64,000 nucleotides of DNA, from assembly GCA_025200525.1 (NCBI GenBank), contig CM045758.1:7622580-7686579 (forward strand), written 5' to 3'. Below are positions 1 through 9,648 of the stretch, in pieces. This DNA comes from Camellia lanceoleosa. Its lineage: Eukaryota; Streptophyta; Magnoliopsida; Ericales; Theaceae. The notes beneath the pieces are model-generated. The model saw nothing but the letters and a program-made list of their open reading frames with translations. It searched no databases and was not told the DNA's origin. Position 1 is the stretch's first letter. The number at the start of each line of letters is the position of its first letter. The position numbers were made by a program, and so were the translations under genes.

Positions 1-592
1 TGATAGGGAGGTCTGGGTAGTTGGAAGTGAAAGGAGAGCCAAGGGGTGAAAGCCCTAAGAGATGGTAAATATCAAGAACGGTGGGGGCCATCATGCCACA
101 CCGAAATTGGAAGAAATTAAAAGCCATATTTCAAAAACACAAAGCAGCAGGAATTAAAAAAGGGTCCTAAGGAATGATGAACCTGGAAAGACGAAGGGCG
201 TCGAGGATACAGAGCTCATGTAGGTCATCTTCTCTCGCAGGTACAACTCTGTCATACCATTCTTTCCATTCGGTTCTCAATGTCGGCCAGTAACGATGAG
301 GCCGGGTCACTCTCCAATTGCTCCAGTCAAGCCCTCCTTCGTAGATAAGAAAGTGGTCCTCCAAACGGGGATATAAAGCTGGAAGTTGGTCAGGGGCTTC
401 TCGAAAGATGGGACCTAGAACGTACTCTTGTTGGTTGCTATGGCGAGGAACAAAGAGACGTCCATCTATGGCGCTTGGCCCACCAGTTGTTAGCTTGGCG
501 ATTTCTTCATCAATACATCGTTTCAAAGCCATGGTAGGGCTGATACGGTCGCCAGCAAGCACTTTTAGCGAGGAAGGATCCATTGGTAGCAA
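1..592 (-). pseudogene. Plant mobile domain (PMD) gene, antisense in retrotransposon, decayed
   Basis: The minus strand encodes the N-terminal half of a plant mobile domain protein, the aminotransferase-like family that includes MAIN/MAIL1 and many transposon-borne copies. From an ATG near 583-592 it reads through EWKEWYDRVVPAREDD and ILDALRLSRFIIP, the W..W.DR ... DA..LSR stretch typical of PMD N-termini. A TAG stop follows at 167-169, then the same frame resumes with DPFLIPAALCF, a TGA where tryptophan is expected, and RCGMMAPTVLDIYHLLGLSP, the PMD core motif. It runs off the left edge. Two in-frame stops make it a pseudogene as sequenced. The host function of PMD proteins is transcriptional/silencing-related; the role of transposon copies is not established. 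The family call is from motif memory. Confidence 0.75.
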
Positions 593-1434
593 GCAGCAAG
601 GAAGAGAGGGTTAACAGAAGATCGGTAGAAAGAAGGGTTTGTGCGTTAAAAGAGCAAGTGATTTCAGAGCACGAAACAAAAGGGTTTTTAAAGCTTTTGT
701 GTCTGAAAAATATATTGCGTAAGTCGTTAAGTACTAGAAGTACGAATACGAAAAGTTTCCTTCAATATTAATACTTTTGGAGGGAAAAACACAGCCTAGA
801 TGCTGAGACCAGCTTCGAAGTAAGGTATTTGGCTTCAAAACCAGATTTTTGTGCCAAAAGTCAAATAACATCGACTTCGAAACAGAGAAGCTGGCTTCGA
901 AGCACATTTCATACTTAAGGATGCAAGAATACTCGAGTATTTGTTTACTTTAGAAAGTGAAGTCCTTCGAAACAAAACTTAAGGCCTCTTAAGGATGTGA
1001 ATTGTTGTTCGAAACATCAAAACCAATAGTTGGTTGGTGTATATACGGGAAGATTTTATCTTTTGAACTAAAACAGCATGAACTGTTGTTCGAAGCAAAA
1101 GATGGTCAATTTTAAAACTAAATTGATCATATTAACCATGATCAGATGTTGGTTATGGCTGAAACAAGTTTTAAGTATAAGATTGCTAGATTCGAAGCAT
1201 TGTTTCTAGATGAAAATCAGCAAAAAATGTCAACCGTATTACATAAATTGGAAAGGTTCATGTTGATTCTTAGTGTTTCATTTTTAAAACAATTGAGTCC
1301 ATATTCGACGAATAAGATTGTTCAGTCCGAAGCTCTGAATTGGCTTTTAAAGACAAAAGGAAACAGGGTCAAACAATGCCAAATACAGAAGAATTTTGTT
1401 TATATTCAAGCCAAGGCAATTACATCGAATAACC
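593..1434. other. Non-coding stretch with recurrent TTCGAA motifs
   Basis: No convincing gene on either strand. The stretch from about 800 to 1340 repeats TTCGAAGC/CTTCGAA-type motifs many times, for example around 810, 880, 965, 1010, 1095 and 1190. A 100-codon plus-strand open frame at 1146-1448 has no recognisable motif. The region separates two antisense coding blocks of the retrotransposon and may hold an intron, a promoter, or decayed coding DNA. Confidence 0.4.
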
Positions 1435-2615
1435 CTATCTGGGTATAAACTTAGGCTCATAAAAATAAGGAATGGAATGAATAACAAGATCATGAAATTT
1501 AGTCCAACAATGATCAATGAATTTTTGTTCTTTATTTATTATATCTTCTATTTCTTCTAATGTTGGCTGCATGAGTTGATGTGCTCTCACTTCGTAGTAG
1601 AACTCTTCAGCCTTTACTTCGAAAGCTTCCTCTTTCAATCTTTGTTCCAATTCGTCTATGACCAAATCGTCGTCCCAATACGCAGAATCTTTATTCTTGA
1701 AAAAACAAATTCTTCGATGAAGTTCTTTGCTTCATACTGGGCATGAATTCGAAGAGACGAAAGTTGGTCTAAAGATTGTGTAGTAGCCATAGAATTTCGA
1801 TGCCAGTAAAGGAGCAATGGAAGTTGGTCCAGGAACATATGAAGTTCTGCTTGGGCAAGGGGATTAAGGACATGGCCCTTAGTCAAAATATCACAAGCCC
1901 ATCAAAGCTTCTTGAGAGGGACTTTGTCCTCAATAACATTGAAGGGCAAGTGAGAGAAAGTTGCAAGCAGAAGTTGAGCTTGTTTCCGTTCAGCTGGAGT
2001 AGGGGATGGTGGAGGTTTGTAAGGTGGAAAGACTTTATCCATGGAAAGGGCAAGCCTCAGTCTCTCTGTCCAGCAAAGAGTTGGCGGAGGAGAAGGTGTA
2101 GATGCTTCTGTTTCAGAAGATGGAGAAGAAGGTGTGGATGCTTCTATTATGGGAGATGGCATGGGAGCAGAAGGAACAAAGGCATTAATATAATCAAGCC
2201 AGTCAGAAGAACAAATCTTCGCCTTCTGGGCTAAGAATGATGGGTTGTACCCTTGTGCTTCTTCTAGGCGCCGGGCAGCGTGCACTATCTTTGTAGGCAT
2301 GGAAGATATATACCATGCCACAAGCAGATTCTTCTCCAAACTACGTCGATGGTCAATGGGCACGTAGGGGTAGACCACTAAACTTCGAGCGTAAGAAGGA
2401 AACTCTAAAGGGTCAGTGAACTTAACAAAATGATGGTTGATTCGTTCCCTCAAATCACAGGTCTCAGGGGTTGACCAGCTTGTCCAGTCAGAAACCCCAG
2501 AAGATGAAGAAGTTGCAGCTTTATCCCATGCAGAGGTTTGTGAAGAAGAGTTTCCCAAGTCCATATTTGCAACTTTCTGAATCAAAGATTTGGGAGTAGT
2601 TTGTTCGAAGCACAA
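1435..2615 (-). pseudogene. Antisense ORF block of the retrotransposon, unknown product
   Basis: Three minus-strand open frames follow in order with small frame changes: 2615-1902 (237 codons), 1886-1656 and 1665-1435. The first has a Ser/Thr-rich start, a middle segment with CDLRERINHHFVKFTDPLEF and VVYPYVPIDHRRSLEKNLLV, then a Pro/Ser-rich linker and a basic stretch. The third is a charged helix rich in Glu (DELEQRLKEEAFEVKAEEFY). The reading continues sensibly across the frame breaks, so this looks like one decayed gene or several exons. It lies 5' of the PMD block on the same strand and could be its upstream exons or a separate antisense gene. I do not recognise the family. Confidence 0.45.
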
Positions 2616-3037
2616 GAGTGAGTCAGAGGAAGAACTTCTTGTATCTATATTCGCCAGTCAATCGAAAGATTAAGGGCAATGTGTTCAGAATCCAAAGGTC
2701 GATAACTGCAAAGACATCCATGACTGAATATGGAAAGGTGGATAAAGGTAGCTAATTAATGCATGAAAATTCTTTCGAGGAGGAACAAAGATCATCATAT
2801 GACTCTTCGTGTGCTCGATCAATGGAGGAGAAAGTTGATTCGCCATAGAAGAAGTATTAGTCTCAGGCGAAAAGTGCTAAGGTATTTGGGTGTTCAAAAG
2901 ATTGAAAGTGAATTAATGCAAATGATCATCAATAAATAACGGTTGCGTTTCCAGAATATAGACCCCATGCACGTTCTAAAAAAACGCAAAAAAAAAGAGC
3001 TTTGATTCACTAATATCACCAAGTATTGGATATATTA
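2616..3037. other. Region between antisense gene and 3' LTR
   Basis: No coding sequence is visible. By position it should hold the promoter and leader of the antisense gene (minus strand) and the 3' untranslated part of the retrotransposon (plus strand). An A-rich tract lies at 2978-2999. No clear TATA box or splice site could be assigned. Confidence 0.4.
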
Positions 3038-3050
3038 GTGCGGGGGGTAA
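3038..3050 (+). promoter_or_regulatory. Polypurine tract
   Basis: The G-rich run GTGCGGGGGGTAA abuts the first base of the 3' LTR. This is the normal place for the primer of plus-strand DNA synthesis, and it sets the element's orientation. Confidence 0.7.
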
Positions 3051-3839
3051 TGTTGGCTACATATTTTGTAAAGGCCAGTTACAGTTCGACACATGGCAAA
3101 GTAAGGGCAATACAGGAAGAATGTTTAATCTTCGATCATGACCGTACACGTGGCGGTTAATATTGGTTCTTGTGTGGTCTGAGTAGCATTGGATCAGCGA
3201 AGAGATACAAGGTGACGTGGCTTCAACGGTTACTCACATTCAAATTCAAATATAGGAGGGAAGCCCAACTGCAAGTAATGGCGTAGTGGAACTATTTCTA
3301 AGGCAGCATAATCAAGTAATCATGGAGGAGCAGTTCGACGGTTTGAAGTGCAGTTCGATGGTCATTCTTGAGGAGTATAAATAGCAGGAAAGCCCCTAGA
3401 AAAAGCCCCCAGACTCAGATCCAACAAACCCGTCATTTACTTCATATTTTCTTTTCCAGTTTTACATTTCCAGTCTTTACATTTCCTACACTTTACATAC
3501 CTGTTCTTTACATTTCTGCACTTTAAATTCCTGCACTGCACTTCGTTCATAGGAGTAGTTTCAAGTAGATTGTTGCTGTAAACCTCTACGAGGCTGAGTT
3601 TGGATTATTGTAAGTTTTCATCTTAATGAAATACTTCAATTGTTCGTCATTTAACTGTTATTTTACTTAATTTCTCCTAAGTCAAGCCACCAGTAAAAGT
3701 CCTCTTCATCGAGGCTGAAAGAATTAAAACACAATCGTCTGATAATTAGTTGGCAATTATAATTTCTGTAAGGACTGATTGATCCTTGCTGGCACGCTCG
3801 CATTTACAAAAATACTCTTCGAAAGCCAAAAAGCCAACA
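3051..3839 (+). repeat. 3' LTR, 789 bp
   Basis: It begins TGTTGGCT and ends AAGCCAACA, giving a 7-bp terminal inverted match as well as the canonical TG/CA ends. It holds a TATAAATA box at 3376-3383. A pyrimidine-rich stretch with repeated TTTACATTTCC-type motifs at about 3435-3530 lies just downstream of the expected transcript start. The 5' mate is outside the window, so LTR divergence and age cannot be judged. Confidence 0.8.
3376..3383 (+). promoter_or_regulatory. TATA box of the LTR promoter
   Basis: TATAAATA sits in context GGAGTATAAATAGCAGG, about 325 bp into the LTR, which is a usual position for the U3/R border. Transcription is expected about 30 bp downstream. Known LTR layout supports it, but no transcript evidence is available. 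Confidence 0.65.
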
Positions 3840-4497
3840 AATGAACTTCCTAATTTAATTATGGAGTAAATTTGTTGTTAGGTACTCTATGATTCGCTTA
3901 GTGATGAACAACAGATTCATCCAATTTTTTTTTCTTGATTTTTTATTTGCTCCAAAAAAAAAGTCACTGTTGCAATCAATATTTGTTTCATATGTGGGGA
4001 TTGATATTTGAGGATTGTGATCCTCTCCATTTCATATTATAATGAAAAAGTTTTATTCCATCATCAGTAATAATTTTTTCTAATTTGAATTAATTATAAA
4101 TTTGTATTTCTAACTTATAACCATTAGATATGTAATGAAAATCTTCCATTATATATATGGATTGGAAAGGATCAAAGTGATGCCTTTATAATCTTACTCA
4201 TTTACTAGCCTGATAAAAAAAAAAAAAAAAACTTTTCAAATAATATTTTATACATTTTAGCTGAATTATTTATGTTCAATTGTACATATAAGTCCCTTGG
4301 TTATTTTTTTGAAGAAAAAGAAAAATAATTAATAAGTCTTTTTTTTTCCCAAGAAAATCTATTAAATCCTATCAATTTTCTATTAAGATATTTAAGTCCT
4401 GTTTTAAATAAATTATTTTTAAATAGTTGAAAACTACACCAATATTATAATTTTTTCCACCTTTTTTTATGAATATTAATTACAATTCTACTCACAA
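3840..4497. other. AT-rich spacer between retrotransposon and inverted duplication
   Basis: Intergenic, very AT-rich DNA with homopolymer runs, such as poly-A at 4215-4230. No coding frame or RNA gene is recognisable. The left border of the giant inverted duplication is at its right end. Confidence 0.5.
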
Positions 4498-5275
4498 TTT
4501 AATAATCAACTTAGTCAAAAATTATAAATAGGATCATCGACATGTTGATTTCTAGATCTATATGTAATACATAAAAATGAAATATAAAAAAAAGCCATTT
4601 GAAAATTAGAAATTTGCAAAGGTTTAACGAAATAAACATTAGCAGCCATATGTCCAACAATACCCCCCCAAAAAAAAAAAAGTTTTACAACATGTGGTTT
4701 GAAAATATTTTATTTTAATATATTTTTAATTTTTTTTAAAAAAATATGTAAAAAAATAGAGAATTAACGTGACTCTAAAAAAACAAATAGACAATATACA
4801 TGCTAAATAAGTAAGTTGCCAAACTAAAAAAATAAAAATAATTCAAAACCTTCAATCGTGTGGGAAACATGGTGTGGGAAACATGGATTACCATGGAAAA
4901 GCAAATAAAATCCAATAAAAAATTGTTCTCCAAACGTAAATACAAAAAAAAAAAAAGAAAAAAAAAAGAAAAGAAAAAAACACGAGAAAATACATAAAAA
5001 ATAAATTAAATAAAATGAAAATTTTAATTTTTTGTATCAGTGAAATTTTTTTTAACTTATTAATTTTTTAATAATTTCTCATCTCTTTTATCTCAATCCC
5101 AACGCTAAATTCCATTATAATCTCATGAGATTATGAATCCTTCTCAATCTCCCAAACAAACAGGCTATAGATATAGATAATGATATGATATATATGATTT
5201 CACCCGAGTTAAAAGAAAGGGATCTCTACTAGGAACGGTCCTTGTTTGTGGAATTGTTCCTTAGGGTTTCGCCTG
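4498..5275 (+). other. Left arm, upstream flank of ankyrin gene copy A
   Basis: AT-rich flank with no coding sequence, matched in the right arm by 25228-25408, 27660-27923, 29473-29680 and 30139-30324. As the 5' flank of copy A it should contain any surviving promoter. A TATAT-rich stretch lies at 5165-5197. Confidence 0.45.
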
Positions 5276-5287
5276 ATGAACTGTAAG

Positions 5288-5731
5288 ATGGATGATGAAT
5301 CTGGTTTTTGTTTCGAAGAGAGATGGATGATGAATGATTTGATTAAGTTGGAGTCAAGTATAGAAGACTGGTCATGTATAGAGTACTTTGAAGGGATTGA
5401 TGAATTGCGAATTATAAGTAATTTGCAGGTGGCTTGCAAGAAGGGGGATTTGCAACGGGTGGAGAAGTTGATTGGAAGGGGCCTCCACATTGCTGCGGAG
5501 AGTGGCGAAATTGATGTAAAAATAAATCTGATTCTTAAATATTGCCCTGAGTCTGCTAAAAAAACAAGGGAGACTTGTCTTCACGTGGCCGTCAAGCATA
5601 ACCAGATCGACGTTGTTCTCCGCCGCTTGTTAAAATGGGTTATCGGAGAAAGGCCTTGCTTCCTGCATGTACTTGATTTCAAGGATCATAAAACTTCAAC
5701 TTCAGCCAACCAATATTATATAAACATCCCG
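5288..5731 (+). pseudogene. Ankyrin-repeat/PGG protein, first exon, copy A
   Basis: This is the N-terminal exon of an ankyrin-repeat membrane protein of the ACD6/ITN1-like PGG family. The start chosen is the ATG of MDDES, conserved in both copies; an ATG at 5276 exists only here. ISNLQVACKKGDLQRVEKL is a first partial ankyrin unit. GRGLHIAAESGEIDV...NLILKYCPES and RETCLHVAVKHNQIDVVLRR are ankyrin repeats with the TxLHxAxxxG pattern partly kept. Copy A has one extra in-frame codon inside the repeat (GEIDVKINL against GEIDVINL in copy B). The exon ends at a GT donor (CCG|GTAATT, 5732). The family normally has more ankyrin units than seen here, and the 3' exon is damaged, so this is called a pseudogene. 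Confidence 0.7.
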
Positions 5732-5738
5732 GTAATTA

Positions 5739-5860
5739 AGGAGGTTGCACACCATGTGCCACTTACACAAAAAATGTAAGTGAAAGGTGAAAACAAAAGC
5801 AGGACTGCAAACAGAAAAGGCGTAAGCGTAAGGCGTAAGTTGCACACCATAGCAGGACTC
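5739..5860. mobile_element. 122-bp insertion with 8-bp target duplication
   Basis: The sequence is absent from the right arm, where the intron runs straight through GGTAATTAATTTC. In the left arm GGTAATTA is present on both sides (5731-5738 and 5861-5868), an 8-bp duplication as made by hAT elements. The insert has no clear terminal inverted repeats. Instead GTTGCACACCAT occurs near both ends in direct orientation, and GGCGTAAG is repeated inside. It could be a hAT-derived fragment or another kind of insertion. Confidence 0.6.
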
Positions 5861-5967
5861 GGTAATTAATTATTTCTATTTTATTATGTATGTTCTCTTC
5901 TTTTATCTTTTCTTCTCTTCTTTATAGACCAGTTAAGAGTAAGTTGTATCTAGGTATTTTCTACTTA

Positions 5968-6198
5968 TATCCCGTTTGGGAAGATGGTTTCGACTATTTT
6001 AGTTACAAAAGAAAAAATAAATTATTTTAGCTACAATCCACAAAACATCACATCCAATTCATAATTATTACATTCTTCTTTCACAAAAAAAGTCAAAAAA
6101 GTCAAAAAAACGCTTCCCAAATTAAACTTTTTAGCTCAGACTAAAATAGTCAAAAAAGCCAAAAAATTAAAAAGCCAACCTACTTCCCAAACGACACC
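5968..6198. mobile_element. Tourist-like MITE, 231 bp
   Basis: The element is absent from the right arm, which reads TACTTAGTATAA across the site. In the left arm TTA flanks both ends (5965-5967 and 6199-6201). The ends share CGTTTGGGAAG-type inverted repeats (5973-5985 and about 6183-6193). A TTA duplication with such ends fits the PIF/Harbinger-derived Tourist class. It has no coding capacity and lies in the first intron of copy A. Confidence 0.7.
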
Positions 6199-6407
6199 TT
6201 AGTATAATATATTATAATTACTCTGAGATCTACATGCATATTTATGAATCTCACACTCACTGAACTGAACCCGATTTTCTTGAGCTTCAGTACAATTGGA
6301 AGGTGCAAGCGTGACTTGTATTTTTCTTGCCCATCAAGTATTCAATAAAATGTGTCAATGGCACATCTACATCTACTAGGATTTTGTTGCGTTACACAGA
6401 ATTTTTT

Positions 6408-6695
6408 GGGTTCGTTTGGTTTGATTTTCTGAAAAAATTTTGGAAAATTTTCTCTACAAATAAGTTTTCAAAAGTAATCAAATCAAACAAATTTTTCCAA
6501 AAAAATTTCCCAAAACTTGTAAACCAAACAAGTTTTCCAAACAAATCTCTCTCTCACACATATCAAATCAATCACTTTTTCCAAAACTCTCTCTCAAAAT
6601 CATTTTCCAAAACATCTTTTGAAAAAAACCAAACCAAACATGTTTTCGTACTTTTTATCTCTAAAACACATCTCTCAAACACAAACCAAACATAC
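6408..6695. mobile_element. MITE-like insertion, about 288 bp
   Basis: The right arm lacks this segment. There GAATTTTTT joins directly to ATTTTTTGTTTAATAGG. The insert starts GGGTTCGTTTGGTTTG and ends CAAACCAAACATAC, giving inverted AAACCAAAC/GTTTGGTTT ends, and is filled with AAAC/TTTTCC-rich sequence. The short T-run at the borders leaves the target duplication ambiguous (probably TTT). Its superfamily is not resolved. Confidence 0.55.
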
Positions 6696-6758
6696 TTTAT
6701 TTTTTGTTTAATAGGATTGAATTTATGATACTTTTCAATTGAAATAAAATGTTTCTGG

Positions 6759-7443
6759 CCCTGAGCTTTCTAATTGACAATTACAGAGATTTCTCTTATA
6801 GTTTCAATAATTATAAAAATCTTATTTACTTTTAAAACTATTAGTAAGATTTTTCTACTGTTAATCTTTTATTTATTTAACATAATATGCTGACGTCATG
6901 CTGATATTATGTATTCTAAGTAAAAAATTATAAGATTATCCTTATATATTCAAATAGTAAATTTTACTCACTTTCCTTGAGATTTTACAAAAAAATTAAT
7001 AAAGATCCACACATTATTTTAATAATGTTGAACAAAATTATTAAATTCTATACAATATTTTAAAAATATATATATATATATATATATAAACCAAACATTA
7101 CCTTATCTTAAAAAAAAAAAAAAGTTAATAAATTGATCACTATCAAACCTTATACTAGATTAAATACAATCCTTTATTTGAAAATTACAAAACAAAATAT
7201 AAAAAAGAAGTTTTAATTTTTAAAAAGACCACCAATTTTATGAATAACTACTTTGAGAAATTAGAGCTTGAATAAAAATTTAAAAATACATATAGATATT
7301 TGATTTTTTTTTTTCGTATGAAAAATACATATTTAAGAAATTATTCCTCTCTTTCCATCTTATTTTTTTATTTTTCTTTCTATTTATTCCCTCATTCATT
7401 TTTTCATAGTGTCACTATAGCTAATAGCAATGCCATATAATTG

Positions 7444-7488
<45 letters not shown>

Positions 7489-8415
7489 TGTTCACTTCTC
7501 TATGCTTTTTTTCTCAATTTTTTCATCATTTTTTCTCTTTTATCAATGTTGGCTACCATCACTCAATATCATAGCAACTTATGAAATATGAAAATTTTTT
7601 TTTTTTTTTGTAAACATATTTGTGTATTAAGTGTTTTTTAAAGAAAAATAAACATAATAACATTTCATATTTATAATAAAAAAATTGACTAATAAAAATT
7701 ACCAAATGTTACCTAATAAATGTTTTTTAAAAATATCATTTTTATCTTTTCACAATCCTATATTATTCTCAAATTTTAATTTTCATCTTTGAATTTTTCA
7801 AATTCTAGTGGATATTAAAAAAAAATGAGGCAATATTTCTCTTCTTGATAATAAATTTTTTTAAAATAAATATAAAAGTAAAAAAATATCTAATCACGAT
7901 ACTGTAAATTAAAATTAGATGATAGGGAATGAAAGATAAATAAATTATTTAAGAATAATAACTACTTAAAATTTTCATTTCTTACATCTAATTAAAATAG
8001 AATTGTACTTGAAGAAATCAATTATTTGAAAATAATAAAATACTCAAATAATTTGTTCTTTATTACATCTAAAATCTATATCTCCATCTTTGTTTCTTTC
8101 ATTTAAATTATTTTTATCAAATTAAATCTCAAAATTAATTCAAATAAGAAACATACATATTCTTTCTTAATTTCATTAATTGTTGATTTTTTTTTTAATA
8201 TTTTTTTTTAACTTATAAAAGTTCAAAAACTTATAGTGGGAAAAAAAAATACAAAGTCAAGGAAATACAAAAAAAAAAAAAAAAATTTGTGAGAAATAAA
8301 ATGATAATTTAATATGTAGGTAAGAATCTTGACAATGTCAAAACAGTAAGAGAGATTTCTGTAATTATTGAAACTATAGGGGAGGACCTTGTAATTGTCA
8401 GAAATCTTAGGGGAG
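6759..8415. repeat. TIR-bounded AT-rich element in the intron (shared by both arms)
   Basis: The left edge reads CTGAGCTTTCTAATTGACAA and TATAGTTTCAATAATTA. The right edge carries the inverted form, TAATTATTGAAACTATA and TTGTCAGAAATCTTAGG. The same pair occurs in the right arm at about 22785-24420, so the element predates the duplication. The interior is AT-rich and non-coding, with an (AT)n run at 7067-7088 and an ATT microsatellite at 7443-7488. The class is unknown; long non-autonomous elements of this look are often Mutator-like, but I cannot fix a target duplication. Confidence 0.5.
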
Positions 8416-8786
8416 GTAACTGTAATTTACTTAATGTTTTTGGCTTTACAGGTTCTCGGGAAGTTCTCTTTGAAATTTATTTTTTTTCTATTTTTTAGCC
8501 AATTATTTGAGTTTTTTTTTTTTTCCTTGAATTTGTTTAAGGTATCAGCCAAGCACCGAAAATTAATAAGATTGATAAAGTTTTACCTATAAAACATGAA
8601 AAAAAATTGTTTCAAATAAAAACATTTTCTGTCAAATTAAACAGTCTTAGAAACAGTGGAAAAATTGAAAACAAATTAGACAAGCAGCGATTTGCTATGC
8701 TTTCCATCATTTTCATGTTTGTTGTTTCTCATATTATAGTATGTGCTTTTACAAACTGAGGGACTTGCACTTCAATGTAATTGCAG

Positions 8787-9648
8787 GCTTTAAGAGTATT
8801 TCTTCCTTTGAACTCTGGTGGTTCTGTGGCTATGGATATCTCTTATGACCTATCTTATTTAAGTTTTCTTGGGATCCATTGGGAACCTAGAGCTATGATA
8901 TCCTGGGATTTAACCAAACACAAAATCAAGCACACTGATGATTATAGTCAAAGAGGGTTGTCCAATGGCTCAAGGGGTTTGACCATGCAAATAATCAAGC
9001 CCAATGATGATTATAGTCATAGAGGGTTGTCCAACGGCTCAAGGGATTTTACCATGCAAATGATCGAGCCCAATGATGATAACGGCTCAAGGGGTTTGAC
9101 CGAAGAAAAAATCAAGCACAATGATAATCATAGTCCTGGGGGGTTGTCCAACGGCTCAAGGGGTTTTACCATACAAATAATTGAGCCCAATGATGATCAT
9201 AGTCATAGAGGGTTGCTCAATTGCTCATCCAATAGAAGCATTGTTGAGCCCTCTATTCGATTCAAATGTGGTTTAGCTACTGATAGCCGCACTGATCGCA
9301 GCAACAACCTTGTAAGTACCTTTTCACTTCCGTGGCAGCACTTCCAAAGAGGGCTATGAACAACATTCAATCATGTGTAGCTTGATCATCTCATGCAATT
9401 CCCTGGTGTTCATTGCATCGATGGGTGTTATTGCATTCCTCCTGCCTGAATTCCCACTAAAGCCGTTGTCTCATAGCACAATTTTGGGTCTATTTGGTGT
9501 GTATATGCTCCAATTAAATGAAATCATGCCCAACGGAGCTCTGGTGTTGTTCTTCATATCAAGTCCCATTTTTTTGGTTGGCATTTGCAGGGAAGCTTTA
9601 TATCTTTGCAAACCAAAGACTCATTTGAGCACTTCAGGTGATGTTAGT
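8787..9648 (+). pseudogene. Ankyrin/PGG protein, 3' exon with PGG-like and membrane region, copy A
   Basis: The exon begins after an acceptor AATTGCAG (ends 8786). It holds a run of imperfect 69-bp in-frame repeats at about 8919-9222, unit NDDYSHRGLSNGSRDFTMQI, then a degenerate PGG-like segment. After a frame change comes a hydrophobic stretch, LVFIASMGVIAFLLPEFPLK, with a second one, GALVLFFISSPIFLVGICRE, as in the C-terminal membrane region of ACD6/ITN1-like proteins. Frames differ before and after about 9360, so the product is broken unless an intron lies there. The retrotransposon at 9649 cuts the exon a few codons before the stop seen in copy B. The open frame runs into the LTR and gains a foreign tail ending at 9681. 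Confidence 0.65.
9643..9647. repeat. Target site duplication GTTAG, left copy
   Basis: GTTAG recurs at 19108-19112 on the far side of the chromovirus. The empty site in the right arm reads GGTGATGTTAGTTCTCG (reverse complement of about 21553-21570) with GTTAG once. A sixth base (T) also matches, so the duplication may be read as GTTAGT. Confidence 0.85.

Larger units (their letters stand above)
1..3839 (+). mobile_element. 3' part of an LTR retrotransposon carrying antisense genes
   Basis: A plus-strand LTR retrotransposon enters the window from the left. Its 3' LTR (3051-3839) has TG...CA ends within a longer inverted match TGTTGGC/GCCAACA. It is preceded directly by a G-rich polypurine tract and carries a plus-strand TATAAATA box. 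This fixes the orientation as plus, with the LTR at the 3' end. The coding stretches seen between 1 and 2615 lie on the opposite strand, antisense to the element. Tat/Ogre/Grande-type gypsy elements are known for extra antisense ORFs between integrase and 3' LTR, so that lineage is the best guess. No gag or pol is in the window to confirm it, and the 5' LTR and left target duplication are outside. Confidence 0.75.

Noticed and set aside
6327..6728. 133-codon open frame in copy A intron
   Set aside because: It spans the border of the MITE-like insertion at 6408 and has biased Phe/Lys/Ser composition; not shared by the other arm.
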